DNA of 12,130 nt from Planctomycetales bacterium (lineage in GTDB: Bacteria; Planctomycetota; Planctomycetia; Planctomycetales; Planctomycetaceae). Below the pieces are notes generated by a model. That model made no database searches. It was not told the origin of the DNA and worked only from the letters and a program-made list of their open reading frames with translations. Shown here one piece after another: positions 1 through 7,293 of this stretch. Position numbers and translations under genes: made by a program. The stretch's first letter is position 1. Each line of letters opens with the position of its first letter. The stretch covers positions 1 through 12,130 of the forward strand of contig JAGVKR010000010.1 of the NCBI GenBank assembly GCA_020050375.1. The letters are read 5' to 3'.

Positions 1-675
1 GGAAGGCCTTGGGGGCCGTTCTTCGTCCCTAGGCAACTTTCGCGGCGGCGCATTGTCGATCGGTTGGATCAAATCCGGATTGAAACCGCGCGTCGCGCGG
101 CCGCTTGGCGCCGATCCAGATGGGCCGCGATCTTTCATTTTCCGTTGTGCGGAAATCGCCGCGTCGTCTTCCGGTAAATCGGAAAGCGATTCGACCCCCG
201 AGCGCTGGCTGGGACGACCGGGCACTTCCGACGGAAGCTCCTTTAGATCTTCATCACGGCGTTCCGACGCTCGACCCGAAGAGCGCTCTTTCGGGATGGC
301 GCGCATGTTGGGTTCGACTTCCCAATCGTCGAGGGCTTCGGGAGGAATGATTGACGCGACATCGCCACGCGACGACTTTCCGCGCCGCTCTGGGGCGCTT
401 TCCCGGCCGGCTGTCGCGTGGTTGTTTGCGGCACTTGGTGCCGCCGAGGCGCCGATCGGGGCGAAGAGATCGTCGGCCGTCCGCCGTGCTGCGGGCCGCG
501 TTGTTGTCGGCGAAGCGGGAGGATGCTCCGAAAGATCGCTGATTTCCTCGTCGTCGGCTGGTGAAGCGGCAACGGGGGCGAAATGGGGCACCCCCACGAC
601 GGCGAACACAGGGATCGCCGCCAGTGGAGCAATCATGAGCAGCGCCCCGAGGGGCCCGCTGGCAGAGGCGAGCAT
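1..675 (-). CDS. Membrane-anchored proline/charge-rich protein of unknown function (partial, runs off left edge)
   Basis: Open reading frame of 225 codons entering from the left edge with no stop codon in the window. The ATG at 673-675 is preceded by GGGAG (686-690) at about 10 nt, and an in-frame TAG lies 19-21 nt upstream, so no longer ATG start is possible. Residues 8-37 are strongly hydrophobic and rich in Ala, Leu and Pro (GALLMIAPLAAIPVFAVVGV), consistent with a signal anchor or an uncleaved signal peptide. From about residue 39 the chain becomes acidic, then low in complexity and rich in Pro, Ser, Arg, Asp and Glu, with no recognised domain so far; it is probably disordered. I do not recognise the family. 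It lies 325 nt downstream of the recombinase gene on the same strand, far enough to be a separate transcript. The opposite-strand frame here is Arg/Ser-rich and looks like a shadow. The gene call is moderately secure; the function is unknown. Confidence 0.6.
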   Translation of the reverse strand, partial: MLASASGPLGALLMIAPLAAIPVFAVVGVPHFAPVAASPADDEEISDLSEHPPASPTTTRPAARRTADDLFAPIGASAAPSAANNHATAGRESAPERRGKSSRGDVASIIPPEALDDWEVEPNMRAIPKERSSGRASERRDEDLKELPSEVPGRPSQRSGVESLSDLPEDDAAISAQRKMKDRGPSGSAPSGRATRGFNPDLIQPIDNAPPRKLPRDEERPPRPS

Positions 676-856
676 TGCGGGAATTCTCCCTATCTATCGG
701 CTACGCCGCTGTTTCTCTGACCACGACAGGAGCACGACGGCCCGCAGTCGCATCAGATGAAAACGGCGGCGTCTGGGTCACGGCCGTTCGACTTCCCTCG
801 AACGGACTCCGCCGATCCAAGCGATTTTCATCGCCTGACTTCGGCAAAGGCGGGGG

Positions 857-885
857 AATGTACCGAATGCCGCCAACCGCAGCAA
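857..885 (-). promoter_or_regulatory. Candidate sigma70-type promoter for the left-edge gene
   Basis: On the minus strand TTGCTG (880-885) and TACATT (857-862) are separated by exactly 17 nt. The -10 box matches TATAAT at 4 of 6 positions; the -35 box is weak. A start here would give a leader of roughly 175 nt before the ATG at 675. The rest of the 676-1000 gap holds no convincing gene; its right end carries the 14-nt repeats. The call rests on sequence resemblance only. Confidence 0.3.
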
Positions 886-962
886 CGGCAGTTTGAAACC
901 GGAATTCGCGGGGGGCGTGCCGTTCGAGGCTCGCGGCTTCGAGTCCAGCCGACGCCTCTCGC

Positions 963-1004
963 GCCTCAAGTCTCGGGCCTCAAGCCCCAAGCCTCACATC
1001 TCAC
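963..1004. repeat. Three degenerate 14-nt tandem units overlapping the end of the recombinase gene
   Basis: Three consecutive units begin GCCTCA: 963-976 (GCCTCAAGTCTCGG), 977-990 (GCCTCAAGCCCCAA) and 991-1004 (GCCTCACATCTCAC). The last unit contains the stop codon of the recombinase (1001-1003). The units look built from a 7-nt theme (minus strand TTGAGGC), like the heptad array at 7827-7861. Function unknown; replication slippage is the likely origin. Confidence 0.6.
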
Positions 1005-1924
1005 TTCCCCCGCCGACGCGCATTACCCGCGGCGTGTGGATGGGCTTTTTCGTAGGTGTCGCGGAGTCGTTTCGTGCTGACGTGCGTGTAGATCTGCGTC
1101 GTTGTCAGGCTCTTGTGGCCGAGCAGCTCCTGAACACTTCGCAGATCGGCCCCGCCGTCGAGCAGGTGCGTGGCAAAACTGTGTCGGAGTGTGTGCGGCG
1201 TCGTGAGCTTGTCCAGTCCGGTGAGGCGGATGTATTTTTCGAGCAGCCGGCCGACGCTCCGTGTGGTGAGCCGTCTCCCCCGTTTGTTCAGGAACAAGGC
1301 CGACTGTTGCACCGTCGGAGCCTGCGGATCGGGTTCGCGAACTTCCAGCCATCGCGTCAGCGCCCGCGCTGCAAAGCGGCCGATCGGGGCGAACCGCTCT
1401 TTCCGGCCCTTACCGATCACGCGCAAAACGCCGGCGTCGCGGTCCCAACTCTCGACGTTGAGCGATGCCAGCTCGGCAACTCGCAGGCCGGCGGAGTAAA
1501 GCGTTTCCAGGATCGCCCGATCCCGCAGCCCCATCGGCTGGTTGGCCGGGGGAGCTCCCAGCAGGCGGGCCACCTGCTCGGTCGAAAGAAAATGGGGCAG
1601 CCGTCGGCCGGCTCGCGGTGTGCGAAGCACCTTGGCCGGATTGGTCGCGGCGAGACCTTCACGGCAGCAGTAGCGGAAGAAGCTTCTAAGGCAAGCCAGC
1701 CGACGGGCCATCGTCGTCCGCGCATAGTTGCACTCGTGCAGATAACTCACGAAGCCGCGAAGCGTGGCAACGGTTACGTCGGTCGCGGCCGGGATTCCCC
1801 CGGCGTAATCCCGCAGATATTCGAGCAGGCTTTCGAGATCTTCGTGATACGATTTGACCGTCAGCGCCGAGCAATTGCGCTCGATCCGCAGGAATTGCAG
1901 GAATGCCGCAATCGCCGATTGCAT
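1001..1924 (-). CDS. xerC: Tyrosine recombinase, XerC/XerD type
   Basis: Site-specific recombinase of the lambda integrase superfamily, 307 residues, close to the usual 295-310 of XerC and XerD. In Xer systems a XerC/XerD heterotetramer resolves chromosome dimers at dif by strand cleavage through a tyrosine. Residues 1-90 form the SAM-like DNA-binding domain ([20 protein letters not shown]). The catalytic domain follows, with the complete set R148 (SAGLRVAEL), K172 (IGKGRKER), H244 and R247 ([10 protein letters not shown]), H270 (LLGHKS) and Y279 (TTTQIYTHV). The ATG at 1924 is chosen because the family begins near this point; a TTG at 1984 in the same frame would add 20 Arg-rich residues. 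Neither start has a clear ribosome binding site. XerC versus XerD cannot be settled by eye. No attachment-site repeats or phage genes are nearby, so a housekeeping role is more likely than a mobile-element integrase. Confidence 0.9.
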   Translation of the reverse strand: MQSAIAAFLQFLRIERNCSALTVKSYHEDLESLLEYLRDYAGGIPAATDVTVATLRGFVSYLHECNYARTTMARRLACLRSFFRYCCREGLAATNPAKVLRTPRAGRRLPHFLSTEQVARLLGAPPANQPMGLRDRAILETLYSAGLRVAELASLNVESWDRDAGVLRVIGKGRKERFAPIGRFAARALTRWLEVREPDPQAPTVQQSALFLNKRGRRLTTRSVGRLLEKYIRLTGLDKLTTPHTLRHSFATHLLDGGADLRSVQELLGHKSLTTTQIYTHVSTKRLRDTYEKAHPHAAGNARRRGK

Positions 1925-2027
1925 GGCAGCACGAGGTCGGGCAGTTATCCGCCGGAGACGATTCCCGATTGAGCATCGGCTCAACGACTCGGAGGCACGG
2001 CCCGCATCCTCCGCCGAGGCTCTGACG

Positions 2028-2306
2028 TTATCGCGACGCGCGGGGAGCGCGAAACGGGATTTCCGGCGACTCGTCGGCCGTTTCGCGATTGAGACGACGA
2101 ACGCGCTGGCTGAGAACGGCGGCGTCGTACCACGAGAAGCTCAATTCCGGATCGCCGGCAAACCGGCCGAGCGTCTGGAGCAGGGTCGACGTGCTCTCGT
2201 TGTCGTACAAAAAGATGTACCGTTCCGAGTCCTCGACCATCGCGACGACGTTGACTCCGCGTTCCATCGTGGACCGCCTTTTTCGAGGCCGTAGTTCCGT
2301 ATCCAT
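2028..2306 (-). CDS. Small acidic protein of unknown function next to the recombinase gene
   Basis: A 92-codon frame ending in TAA at 2028-2030, 103 nt upstream of the recombinase start. The core from residue 14 ([25 protein letters not shown]) through [21 protein letters not shown] is a compact, well-composed soluble sequence without membrane segments. It ends in a basic/proline tail. I do not recognise a named domain, but the style fits small conserved planctomycete proteins. The ATG at 2306 is chosen because AGGA lies 8 nt upstream (minus-strand AGTAGGAACGGATCA). A second ATG at 2267, with AAGGCGG upstream, would give 79 residues beginning at the better-looking core and may be the true start. 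The frame stays open to 2465, but the extra residues are unlike protein and overlap a hairpin. It may be co-transcribed with the recombinase. Confidence 0.6.
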   Translation of the reverse strand: MDTELRPRKRRSTMERGVNVVAMVEDSERYIFLYDNESTSTLLQTLGRFAGDPELSFSWYDAAVLSQRVRRLNRETADESPEIPFRAPRASR

Positions 2307-2339
2307 TGATCCGTTCCTACTATCGGCCGACCGATGCCG

Positions 2340-2379
2340 GGCGGATTGCAGTTTCCAGGATTGAAACCGGCAATCTGCC
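2340..2379 (-). other. Imperfect stem-loop in the leader of the small gene
   Basis: The arms 2340-2349 (GGCGGATTGC) and 2370-2379 (GCAATCTGCC) pair over 10 positions with one mismatch. Inside them GTTTC (2351-2355) and GAAAC (2363-2367) form a second 5-bp helix around a 7-nt loop, with only a small internal bulge. It lies 33 nt upstream of the chosen start at 2306. No T-run follows on either strand, so it is not a standard terminator; a leader structure or a protein-binding palindrome is possible. Confidence 0.5.
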
Positions 2380-2514
2380 GGGTCGGGCCGGTGAACGCGG
2401 ACCTCGCTGTTCCCACACGCCGATCGGGCAAGCGGAATAAAGTCTCTCCTTTCTCTTATCGGCAAGATTTGCCCGGAGTCTTCAATTGATGCAAACCTCT
2501 TACGGACCGCAAGC

Positions 2515-4221
2515 TTACGGGCCTATTTGCCGTTGTAACGCCCGCAGGTCGTCGTCGGTCACGTGGAAGACGTCGATCGAGCAACCAATCCGGGCCACGG
2601 GCGGAAACAGGCGCAGCCAGGCGAACTCCCCGAAGTCGGCGGGGCGAAACGTGTCGTCGGGGCCAAAGATCGTGTGCGGTCGGCCGTAGAGAAAATTAGC
2701 GCTGACGGCGTACCAGCCGGGGGCCGGTTCACGCGGCGGAACGTGATAGCGAATTCCAAGTTTCGAGGGCGGGTACATCCCGAAGTAAGCCAGGCCCACG
2801 TCGTCGATTTTCTGCTCGTCGAGATAGCGTTTCAGCTCCCGCAGATCCTGCCCCCAATCGAGGTTCGAGTCGAGCAGATGCATTCGCCCGCCAATCGGCC
2901 CTCCCGCCAGTTCGTTGAAATAGGCCAGGTGATGCGGGTGATAGCGCACCGAGAGCGGGAGCGCAAGTGCCAGGACGCCCACCAGCAACGCACGCAACCG
3001 AGATCGCTGCCAATCGAACCAGCGGGCCGTTTGTCCGGCAAACAGGTACAGCGGCGGAAGTGCAGGAAGGACGTACCGGATTCCCAGTTGCATGCCAATG
3101 GTGCTGGCGACGACGATGACGAACGCCGGCGGAACCAGGATCAATGACTGCAGGCGGAGCAGACGGGGCTCGCGTCCCGGAAGGACCAGGAACACAACCG
3201 CAAGCAGCCCCAGCATCTGAACGGCGTGCGGCAGCTTGTACTCCATGGCGCGCGGGTAATAATCCGGGAAGCCGTCGAGACCCCACTTCCCATCGAGGTA
3301 CACGGGGTGTTGGGATTCCATGATGGCCCGCTGGCGATCGAGGCCGATCAGATACTCGCGCGGCAACGGAAGCGGCGCTTGTGTCAACGAGCCGGCCCAC
3401 TTCGTGAGGTCCTGCATCGATCGGCTTTGGAACTGATAGGCGTTCCATCGCGTGAACGTTCCCTGGAACAGATACCCGAGGTTGAGTACGAGCAGACTGA
3501 TAGCGCCAATCGCCAGCCATGGCCCCAGCCGGCGGCGCCACGGAATTGGCGGATCGGTGCGCGTCGGTTCACGCGCGAGCCACCAGACAACGATCACCAG
3601 AGGAATGAGCAGCAGGTTGGTGAATTTCGCCAACTGCGCCAGCCCGAGCAGCAGTCCTGCCAGGCCCGCGGTACGCACATCGGGTCGCCGCGCAAACCGC
3701 CAGGCCGCATAGAGCGTGGCGATGAATAGACAACAACCCCCCGCATCGGGCGTCACGAGGGGCGCGTTCGCCAGCGCCGTTGGACAGAAGGCCCAAAGTG
3801 CGGCTGTCAGGCAGGCGGTTTTGTCGTTGAAAAATTCCCGCGACCAGAGCGCCAACAGCAGCCCGGTCAGCACTGACCAGGCCACATTCATCGACCGGGC
3901 CAATCCGAGATAGAACTCGTAATTCCCGAGATTGTCCATCAGAAACTGCCGGCCAAGCGCGAAGAGGTCGCCCGCAGGTATGTTACCGCTGTCGCAGGTG
4001 GCGTGCGTGAAGAGCAGCGGCCAGGTCGCCCACAGGCGGGTCAGCGGGGGATTCAACGGGTCGAAATCGAATCGCCCGGTCTTCCACGCGAGGAACCCCG
4101 CCGGCAGATGCCAGTATTCGTCGTGCGTGACAGTGAGCCGCCGGGCGGTATCGACCCCCAGCGCGGCATGCAGCACGAGCAAACCAGCAACGCAACCTAT
4201 GACTGTACGGCGTGAGGACAT
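2515..4221 (-). CDS. Membrane glycosyltransferase, GT39/ArnT-like (PMT_2 family)
   Basis: Integral membrane glycosyltransferase of the GT-C fold, 568 residues, expected to move a sugar from a polyprenyl-phosphate carrier to a lipid or protein acceptor on the outer face of the cytoplasmic membrane. One membrane helix (residues 6-23) is followed by the first periplasmic loop with the acidic pair D34-E35 (THDEYWHLPAG), the position of the catalytic aspartate in this family. Next come NPPL (57-60), TPDA (157-160) and LAKFTNLLLIPL (197-208), with many hydrophobic helices up to about residue 425. A soluble C-terminal part carries YFNELAGGP and DSNLDWGQDLRELKRYL (451-467), typical of bacterial members. 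The ATG at 4221 is preferred; the frame is open to a TTG at 4287, which would add 22 polar residues and coincides with a palindrome. No clear ribosome binding site is seen for either. Donor and acceptor cannot be told from sequence. Confidence 0.82.
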   Translation of the reverse strand: MSSRRTVIGCVAGLLVLHAALGVDTARRLTVTHDEYWHLPAGFLAWKTGRFDFDPLNPPLTRLWATWPLLFTHATCDSGNIPAGDLFALGRQFLMDNLGNYEFYLGLARSMNVAWSVLTGLLLALWSREFFNDKTACLTAALWAFCPTALANAPLVTPDAGGCCLFIATLYAAWRFARRPDVRTAGLAGLLLGLAQLAKFTNLLLIPLVIVVWWLAREPTRTDPPIPWRRRLGPWLAIGAISLLVLNLGYLFQGTFTRWNAYQFQSRSMQDLTKWAGSLTQAPLPLPREYLIGLDRQRAIMESQHPVYLDGKWGLDGFPDYYPRAMEYKLPHAVQMLGLLAVVFLVLPGREPRLLRLQSLILVPPAFVIVVASTIGMQLGIRYVLPALPPLYLFAGQTARWFDWQRSRLRALLVGVLALALPLSVRYHPHHLAYFNELAGGPIGGRMHLLDSNLDWGQDLRELKRYLDEQKIDDVGLAYFGMYPPSKLGIRYHVPPREPAPGWYAVSANFLYGRPHTIFGPDDTFRPADFGEFAWLRLFPPVARIGCSIDVFHVTDDDLRALQRQIGP

Positions 4222-4274
4222 GCGACGCGAGCCGGCCGGAGGAAACACAGGTTTATTGAGTGTCGTGTCGATGC

Positions 4275-4287
4275 TTGACGGCGTCAA
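4275..4287. promoter_or_regulatory. Perfect 13-nt palindrome upstream of the glycosyltransferase
   Basis: TTGACG-G-CGTCAA is a perfect inverted repeat with a one-base centre, 54 nt upstream of the chosen glycosyltransferase start. On the minus strand the TTGACG half resembles a -35 box, but only a poor -10 (GACACT) lies 17 nt further on. It may be an operator or a chance palindrome; it also covers the alternative TTG start. Confidence 0.25.
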
Positions 4288-4327
4288 TCAAGGACAGACC
4301 CCGTACGGATTGAATTCGAATGTCTTC

Positions 4328-4356
4328 TTGTTCCATTGTTAGGGCCGAAGTAGACT
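4328..4356 (+). promoter_or_regulatory. Candidate sigma70-type promoter for the MNT-HEPN remnant
   Basis: TTGTTC (4328-4333) and TAGACT (4351-4356) are separated by 17 nt; the -10 box matches TATAAT at 4 of 6 positions and the -35 box only at TTG. It points toward the TTG start at 4440, leaving a leader of about 75 nt. Resemblance only. Confidence 0.3.
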
Positions 4357-4439
4357 GAATCTGTAGACGTATACGATGCGTGACTTGCGATCGTCGTCGC
4401 GCTGGACGCTGGTGGATTGCGCTGAACCGGAGATTCGCG

Positions 4440-4841
4440 TTGATTGCTACATGTCCTTTGAGCATTCCGAACGACAAGGTTGCCGAGCTCTGTCGGAAGT
4501 GGCGAGTGCGCGAATTGTCACTGTTTGGCTCGGTTCTACGCGGCGATTTCTCGCCCGAAAGCGATGTTGATGTTCTTGTGTCGTTTGAAGAAAGCGCACC
4601 TTGGAGTCTATGGGACTTGCTGCGGATGCGTGAAGAGCTTCAAAACATCCTGGGCCGGGACGTGGATTTGATCGAGCGCGAAGGATTGCGAAATCCGTTT
4701 CGCCGCCACCGAATCCTCTCATCACGAAGAGTGATCTGGGAAATCAAGCATGACCGCATCTGGCGCGTGGCGACAATTCATATCCCGGAACTGATACTCG
4801 GGCTGGCGCCGCTTGTTCCTCCGGCTCCACCCGATTCGTAG
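4440..4841 (+). CDS. Minimal nucleotidyltransferase (MNT) fused to a C-terminal remnant of a DUF86 HEPN protein
   Basis: 133 codons. Residues 8-100 are a minimal nucleotidyltransferase: GSVLRGDFSPESDVDVLV (30-47) gives the GS motif and the metal-binding pair D42/D44, and RDVDLIERE (73-81) gives the third acidic position, D76. LRNPFRRHRILSSRRVIW (83-100) is where MNT antitoxins normally end. The frame instead continues, and residues 104-127 (HDRIWRVATIHIPELI, then LGLAPLVP) resemble the end of DUF86 HEPN toxins. In known MNT-HEPN modules the MNT enzyme silences an adjacent HEPN RNase by adding AMP to it. Here the HEPN body, with its RNase R-x4-6-H motif, is absent, so no active toxin is expected. 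The TTG at 4440 is chosen because GGAG (4429-4432) lies 7 nt upstream; longer starts (GTG at 4380) add unrelated residues. The gene probably began as a two-gene module that lost its middle. Whether the nucleotidyltransferase still works is unknown. Confidence 0.75.
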   Translation: MIATCPLSIPNDKVAELCRKWRVRELSLFGSVLRGDFSPESDVDVLVSFEESAPWSLWDLLRMREELQNILGRDVDLIEREGLRNPFRRHRILSSRRVIWEIKHDRIWRVATIHIPELILGLAPLVPPAPPDS

Positions 4842-4898
4842 CGGAGCCGACCGCTCGCGGCGCGCCTTGCATCATCGTGAGCCGCTCCGCCGATTGCG

Positions 4899-7193
4899 TT
4901 ACGACTTCTTCGCCAGAATCTCGTGCAGAACGCGCGGGGGGGACATCGGCAGTTGCGTCATCCGCACGCCGACGGCTTGAGCGATGGCGTTGGCCAGTGC
5001 CGCCGGCGGAGGGATGATCGGCACTTCGCCGACCCCCCGGACCCCATACGGGTGGCCGGGGTTCGGGACTTCCACGATGATCGTGTCGATGAATGGCAGG
5101 TCGTAGCAGGTGGGGATGCGGTAATCGAGGAACGTCGCGTTCTTCATCGTTCCCTGGGCGTCGTAAAAATACTCTTCGTTGAGGCCCCAGCCGATCCCCT
5201 GAACCGCTCCCCCCTGAATCTGCCCTTCGACATAGCTGGGGTGAATCGCCGTTCCCACGTCCTGTGAGGCGGTGTATCGCAGGATCTGCACCTTGCCGGT
5301 TTCGGGGTCGACCTCGACGTCGACCACGTGGGTGGCGAACGCTCCGCCGCATCCTTCGGGGTCGACCGAACCACGACCGACGACCGGCTCGCCCGTTTTA
5401 TTGACCAGGGCGGCCAGTTCTTTGAACGTGAATTTCTTTCCTTCGGGGCCGATGAACGAGCCCTGCTCGCATGTGACCTGCGACGGATCGACCTCCCACA
5501 GTTGGGCGGCCCGACCGACCATTTGCCGCTGAATGTCGCGCGCCGCTTCGTACGCGGCGTAGCCGGTGGCAAAGGTCACGCGGCTCCCGCCGGTGATATC
5601 GTTGTAGCCGACGCTGTCAGTGTCTCCGACCGTCGGAATGACATCCTCGGCGGCGATCCCCAGCGTCTCAGCCAGTTGCATGGCGATTCCCGTCCGCGAC
5701 CCGCCGATGTCGGTCGAACCTTCAACGAGCGAGACGTTGCCGTCGGGATTGACCGTCGCCGAGACGGCGGACTTCAGTCCGCAATTGAACCAGAATCCAC
5801 TGGCGACGCCGCGCCCCCGATTTTTGCCGGTGAGGGGCGTCTTCCAATGCTCGCTGCTCTGGATGGCTTCGACCGACTCGATCATTCCGACCCGCGGAAA
5901 GACCGGTCCGTCGACGCGCCGCGTCCCTTCTCGGGCCGCGTTCTTGAGGCGAAACTCGAGCGGGTCGAGCTTAAGCTGCGTGCAGATTTCATCGACGACC
6001 GTCTCGAGTGCGAAGGCGGCATTGGTTGCCCCTGGGGCGCGATACGCCGAAGTCTGCGGCTTGTTGACGACGACGTCGTACCCGTCGATTCGTCCGTTGG
6101 GAATGTTGTAACAGGCGAAAATGCACATCGCTCCCGCGCCGATCGGCGAGCCGGGGTAGCCCCCCGCTTCGTAGGCCATGTAGGCCTGGCCGGCGGTGAT
6201 CATCCCCTGGGCGTCGACCCCAAGTTTCACCCGAATGTACGAGCCGGGTGTCGGACCGGTTCCCTCGAAAACATCGGCCCGGTTCATCAGCACCTTGACG
6301 GGCCGCCCCGTCCGTTTCGACAGAATGGCGGCGACCGGCTCGAGGTAGACGCGAATTTTCCCGCCGAAACCGCCGCCGATCTCCATCGGGATCACTTTGA
6401 CGTGCGAAATCGGCACGTCGACCAGCTCGGCCACCTGCTGACGGACCGAGAAAGCTCCCTGCGTGCTCGTCCAGACGGTGATATGTCCGTCGGCATTCCA
6501 AAGCGCCGTGGCGTTGTGCGGCTCGATGTATCCCTGATGCACGGTCGCCGTGCGGAACTCGCGCTCGATCACCAGCTTTGCCTTCGCAAAGCCCTTCTCG
6601 ATCTCTCCCGTCTCGAAGCGAAAGTGCTTGGCCACATTGCTCGGCTGCGTCGCCTTCTGGCCAAGCTCGTCGGTGAAAAGGTTGGCGTGCAATAGCGGCG
6701 CGCCGCTGTTCATCGCCGCCTCAACGTCGAGCACTGACGGAAGGATTTCGTAGTCGACTTTGATCAACCCGGCGGCCTCTTCGGCGATGTGGATGGTGTC
6801 GGCGGCAATTGCCGCAACGGCGTGACCCTTGTACAGAACTTTGTCTGCGGCAAGAACGTTGTTGCTCAGTTCCCGCAGGTTGACCGCCCCTTCGCCCAGT
6901 TCGAGAATGCGGTCGCCCGGCTCGCGCAGATCTTTGTGCGTGACGACCGCCCGCACTCCCGGCAGAGCCAGAGCCTTCGAGACGTCGATCGACTTGATCT
7001 TCGCGTGCGCATGCGGACTGCGGAGCACGACGCCGTAGATCAGGCCGGTCGGATGAATGTCGGCCCCGTACTTGGCGCGACCGGTGACCTTGTCAACGCC
7101 GTCGTGACGAATCGGCCGAGTCCCGATCACCTTGTATGGCTTGCCGTTTCCGTTGGAGCCCGCCTTTGCCTTGTCTCGTTCGACCGTGGACAT
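4899..7193 (-). CDS. Molybdopterin-binding catalytic subunit of a xanthine dehydrogenase-family molybdenum hydroxylase
   Basis: Large subunit, 764 residues, the usual size for a separate Mo subunit. It would hydroxylate a carbon centre using water oxygen at a Mo-cytosine- or Mo-pterin cofactor in the cytoplasm; no signal peptide is seen. The N-terminal domain (IGTRPIRHDGVDKVTGRAKY, 23-42) is the a/b hammerhead region. STQG (243-246) supplies Q245, GGGFGGK is at 273-279, QTSAYRAPG (380-388) supplies R385, and GVRGVGE (717-723) supplies the catalytic base E723. These match bovine xanthine oxidase Q767, F798, R880 and E1261 by position. The purine-binding Glu that follows GGGFGGK is Ile280 here, and the CO dehydrogenase loop AYRCSFR is absent, so the substrate is neither clearly purine nor CO. 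DIGGSRTG (495-502) marks a distinct subfamily. The ATG has GAGGG just upstream. It is last in the three-gene operon, 131 nt after the [2Fe-2S] gene. Confidence 0.9.
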   Translation of the reverse strand: MSTVERDKAKAGSNGNGKPYKVIGTRPIRHDGVDKVTGRAKYGADIHPTGLIYGVVLRSPHAHAKIKSIDVSKALALPGVRAVVTHKDLREPGDRILELGEGAVNLRELSNNVLAADKVLYKGHAVAAIAADTIHIAEEAAGLIKVDYEILPSVLDVEAAMNSGAPLLHANLFTDELGQKATQPSNVAKHFRFETGEIEKGFAKAKLVIEREFRTATVHQGYIEPHNATALWNADGHITVWTSTQGAFSVRQQVAELVDVPISHVKVIPMEIGGGFGGKIRVYLEPVAAILSKRTGRPVKVLMNRADVFEGTGPTPGSYIRVKLGVDAQGMITAGQAYMAYEAGGYPGSPIGAGAMCIFACYNIPNGRIDGYDVVVNKPQTSAYRAPGATNAAFALETVVDEICTQLKLDPLEFRLKNAAREGTRRVDGPVFPRVGMIESVEAIQSSEHWKTPLTGKNRGRGVASGFWFNCGLKSAVSATVNPDGNVSLVEGSTDIGGSRTGIAMQLAETLGIAAEDVIPTVGDTDSVGYNDITGGSRVTFATGYAAYEAARDIQRQMVGRAAQLWEVDPSQVTCEQGSFIGPEGKKFTFKELAALVNKTGEPVVGRGSVDPEGCGGAFATHVVDVEVDPETGKVQILRYTASQDVGTAIHPSYVEGQIQGGAVQGIGWGLNEEYFYDAQGTMKNATFLDYRIPTCYDLPFIDTIIVEVPNPGHPYGVRGVGEVPIIPPPAALANAIAQAVGVRMTQLPMSPPRVLHEILAKKS

Positions 7194-7230
7194 AGAACCC
7201 TCGGATTTGTCGATGTTGTTGGACTGTCGT

Positions 7231-7258
7231 CAGCGAGCCGCCGGGTTCATCCCGGCGG
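7231..7258. repeat. Palindromic repeat, copy 1 (inverted relative to copy 2)
   Basis: Conserved AGCGAG (7232-7237) is followed by an 8-bp perfect stem, CCGCCGGG (7238-7245) with CCCGGCGG (7251-7258), around the loop TTCAT. Together with copy 2 it forms a head-to-head pair with the AGCGAG tails facing outward, in the gap between the [2Fe-2S] and Mo subunit genes. Compared with copies 2 and 3, two stem pairs are swapped from G-C to C-G on both arms. Confidence 0.8.
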
Positions 7259-7293
7259 GCCGCAAGATGAGTTGTGAATATGGTGAATACGTT

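Noticed and set aside
53..760. 235-codon plus-strand frame
   Set aside because: Rich in Arg and Ser with no domain and no ribosome binding site; it lies antisense to the minus-strand frame that has a membrane anchor, an SD sequence and a bounded start.
1001..1924. Phage or integrative-element integrase
   Set aside because: Length and motifs fit Xer recombinases, and there is no tRNA, direct-repeat attachment site, excisionase or phage gene nearby.
893..1972. 359-codon plus-strand frame
   Set aside because: Fully antisense to the Xer recombinase, whose complete catalytic set proves the other strand; long antisense frames are common in GC-rich genes.
2141..2431. 96-codon minus-strand frame overlapping the small gene
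   Set aside because: Arg/Ser/Thr-rich in its second half, where it overlaps the well-composed frame of the small gene; a shifted shadow.
4376..4570. Alternative frame starting MRDLRSSS, containing MSFEHSERQG
   Set aside because: An ATG precedes it, but the nucleotidyltransferase motifs are in the other frame, which has its own SD-supported TTG start.
4841..4890. Terminator between the MNT-HEPN remnant and the Mo subunit gene
   Set aside because: GCGGAGC (4841-4847) and GCTCCGC (4884-4890) can pair, but the loop is 36 nt and no T-run follows on either strand.
5328..6695. 455-codon plus-strand frame
   Set aside because: Antisense to the Mo subunit; Arg/Asp/His-rich composition typical of a shadow and no recognisable motif.
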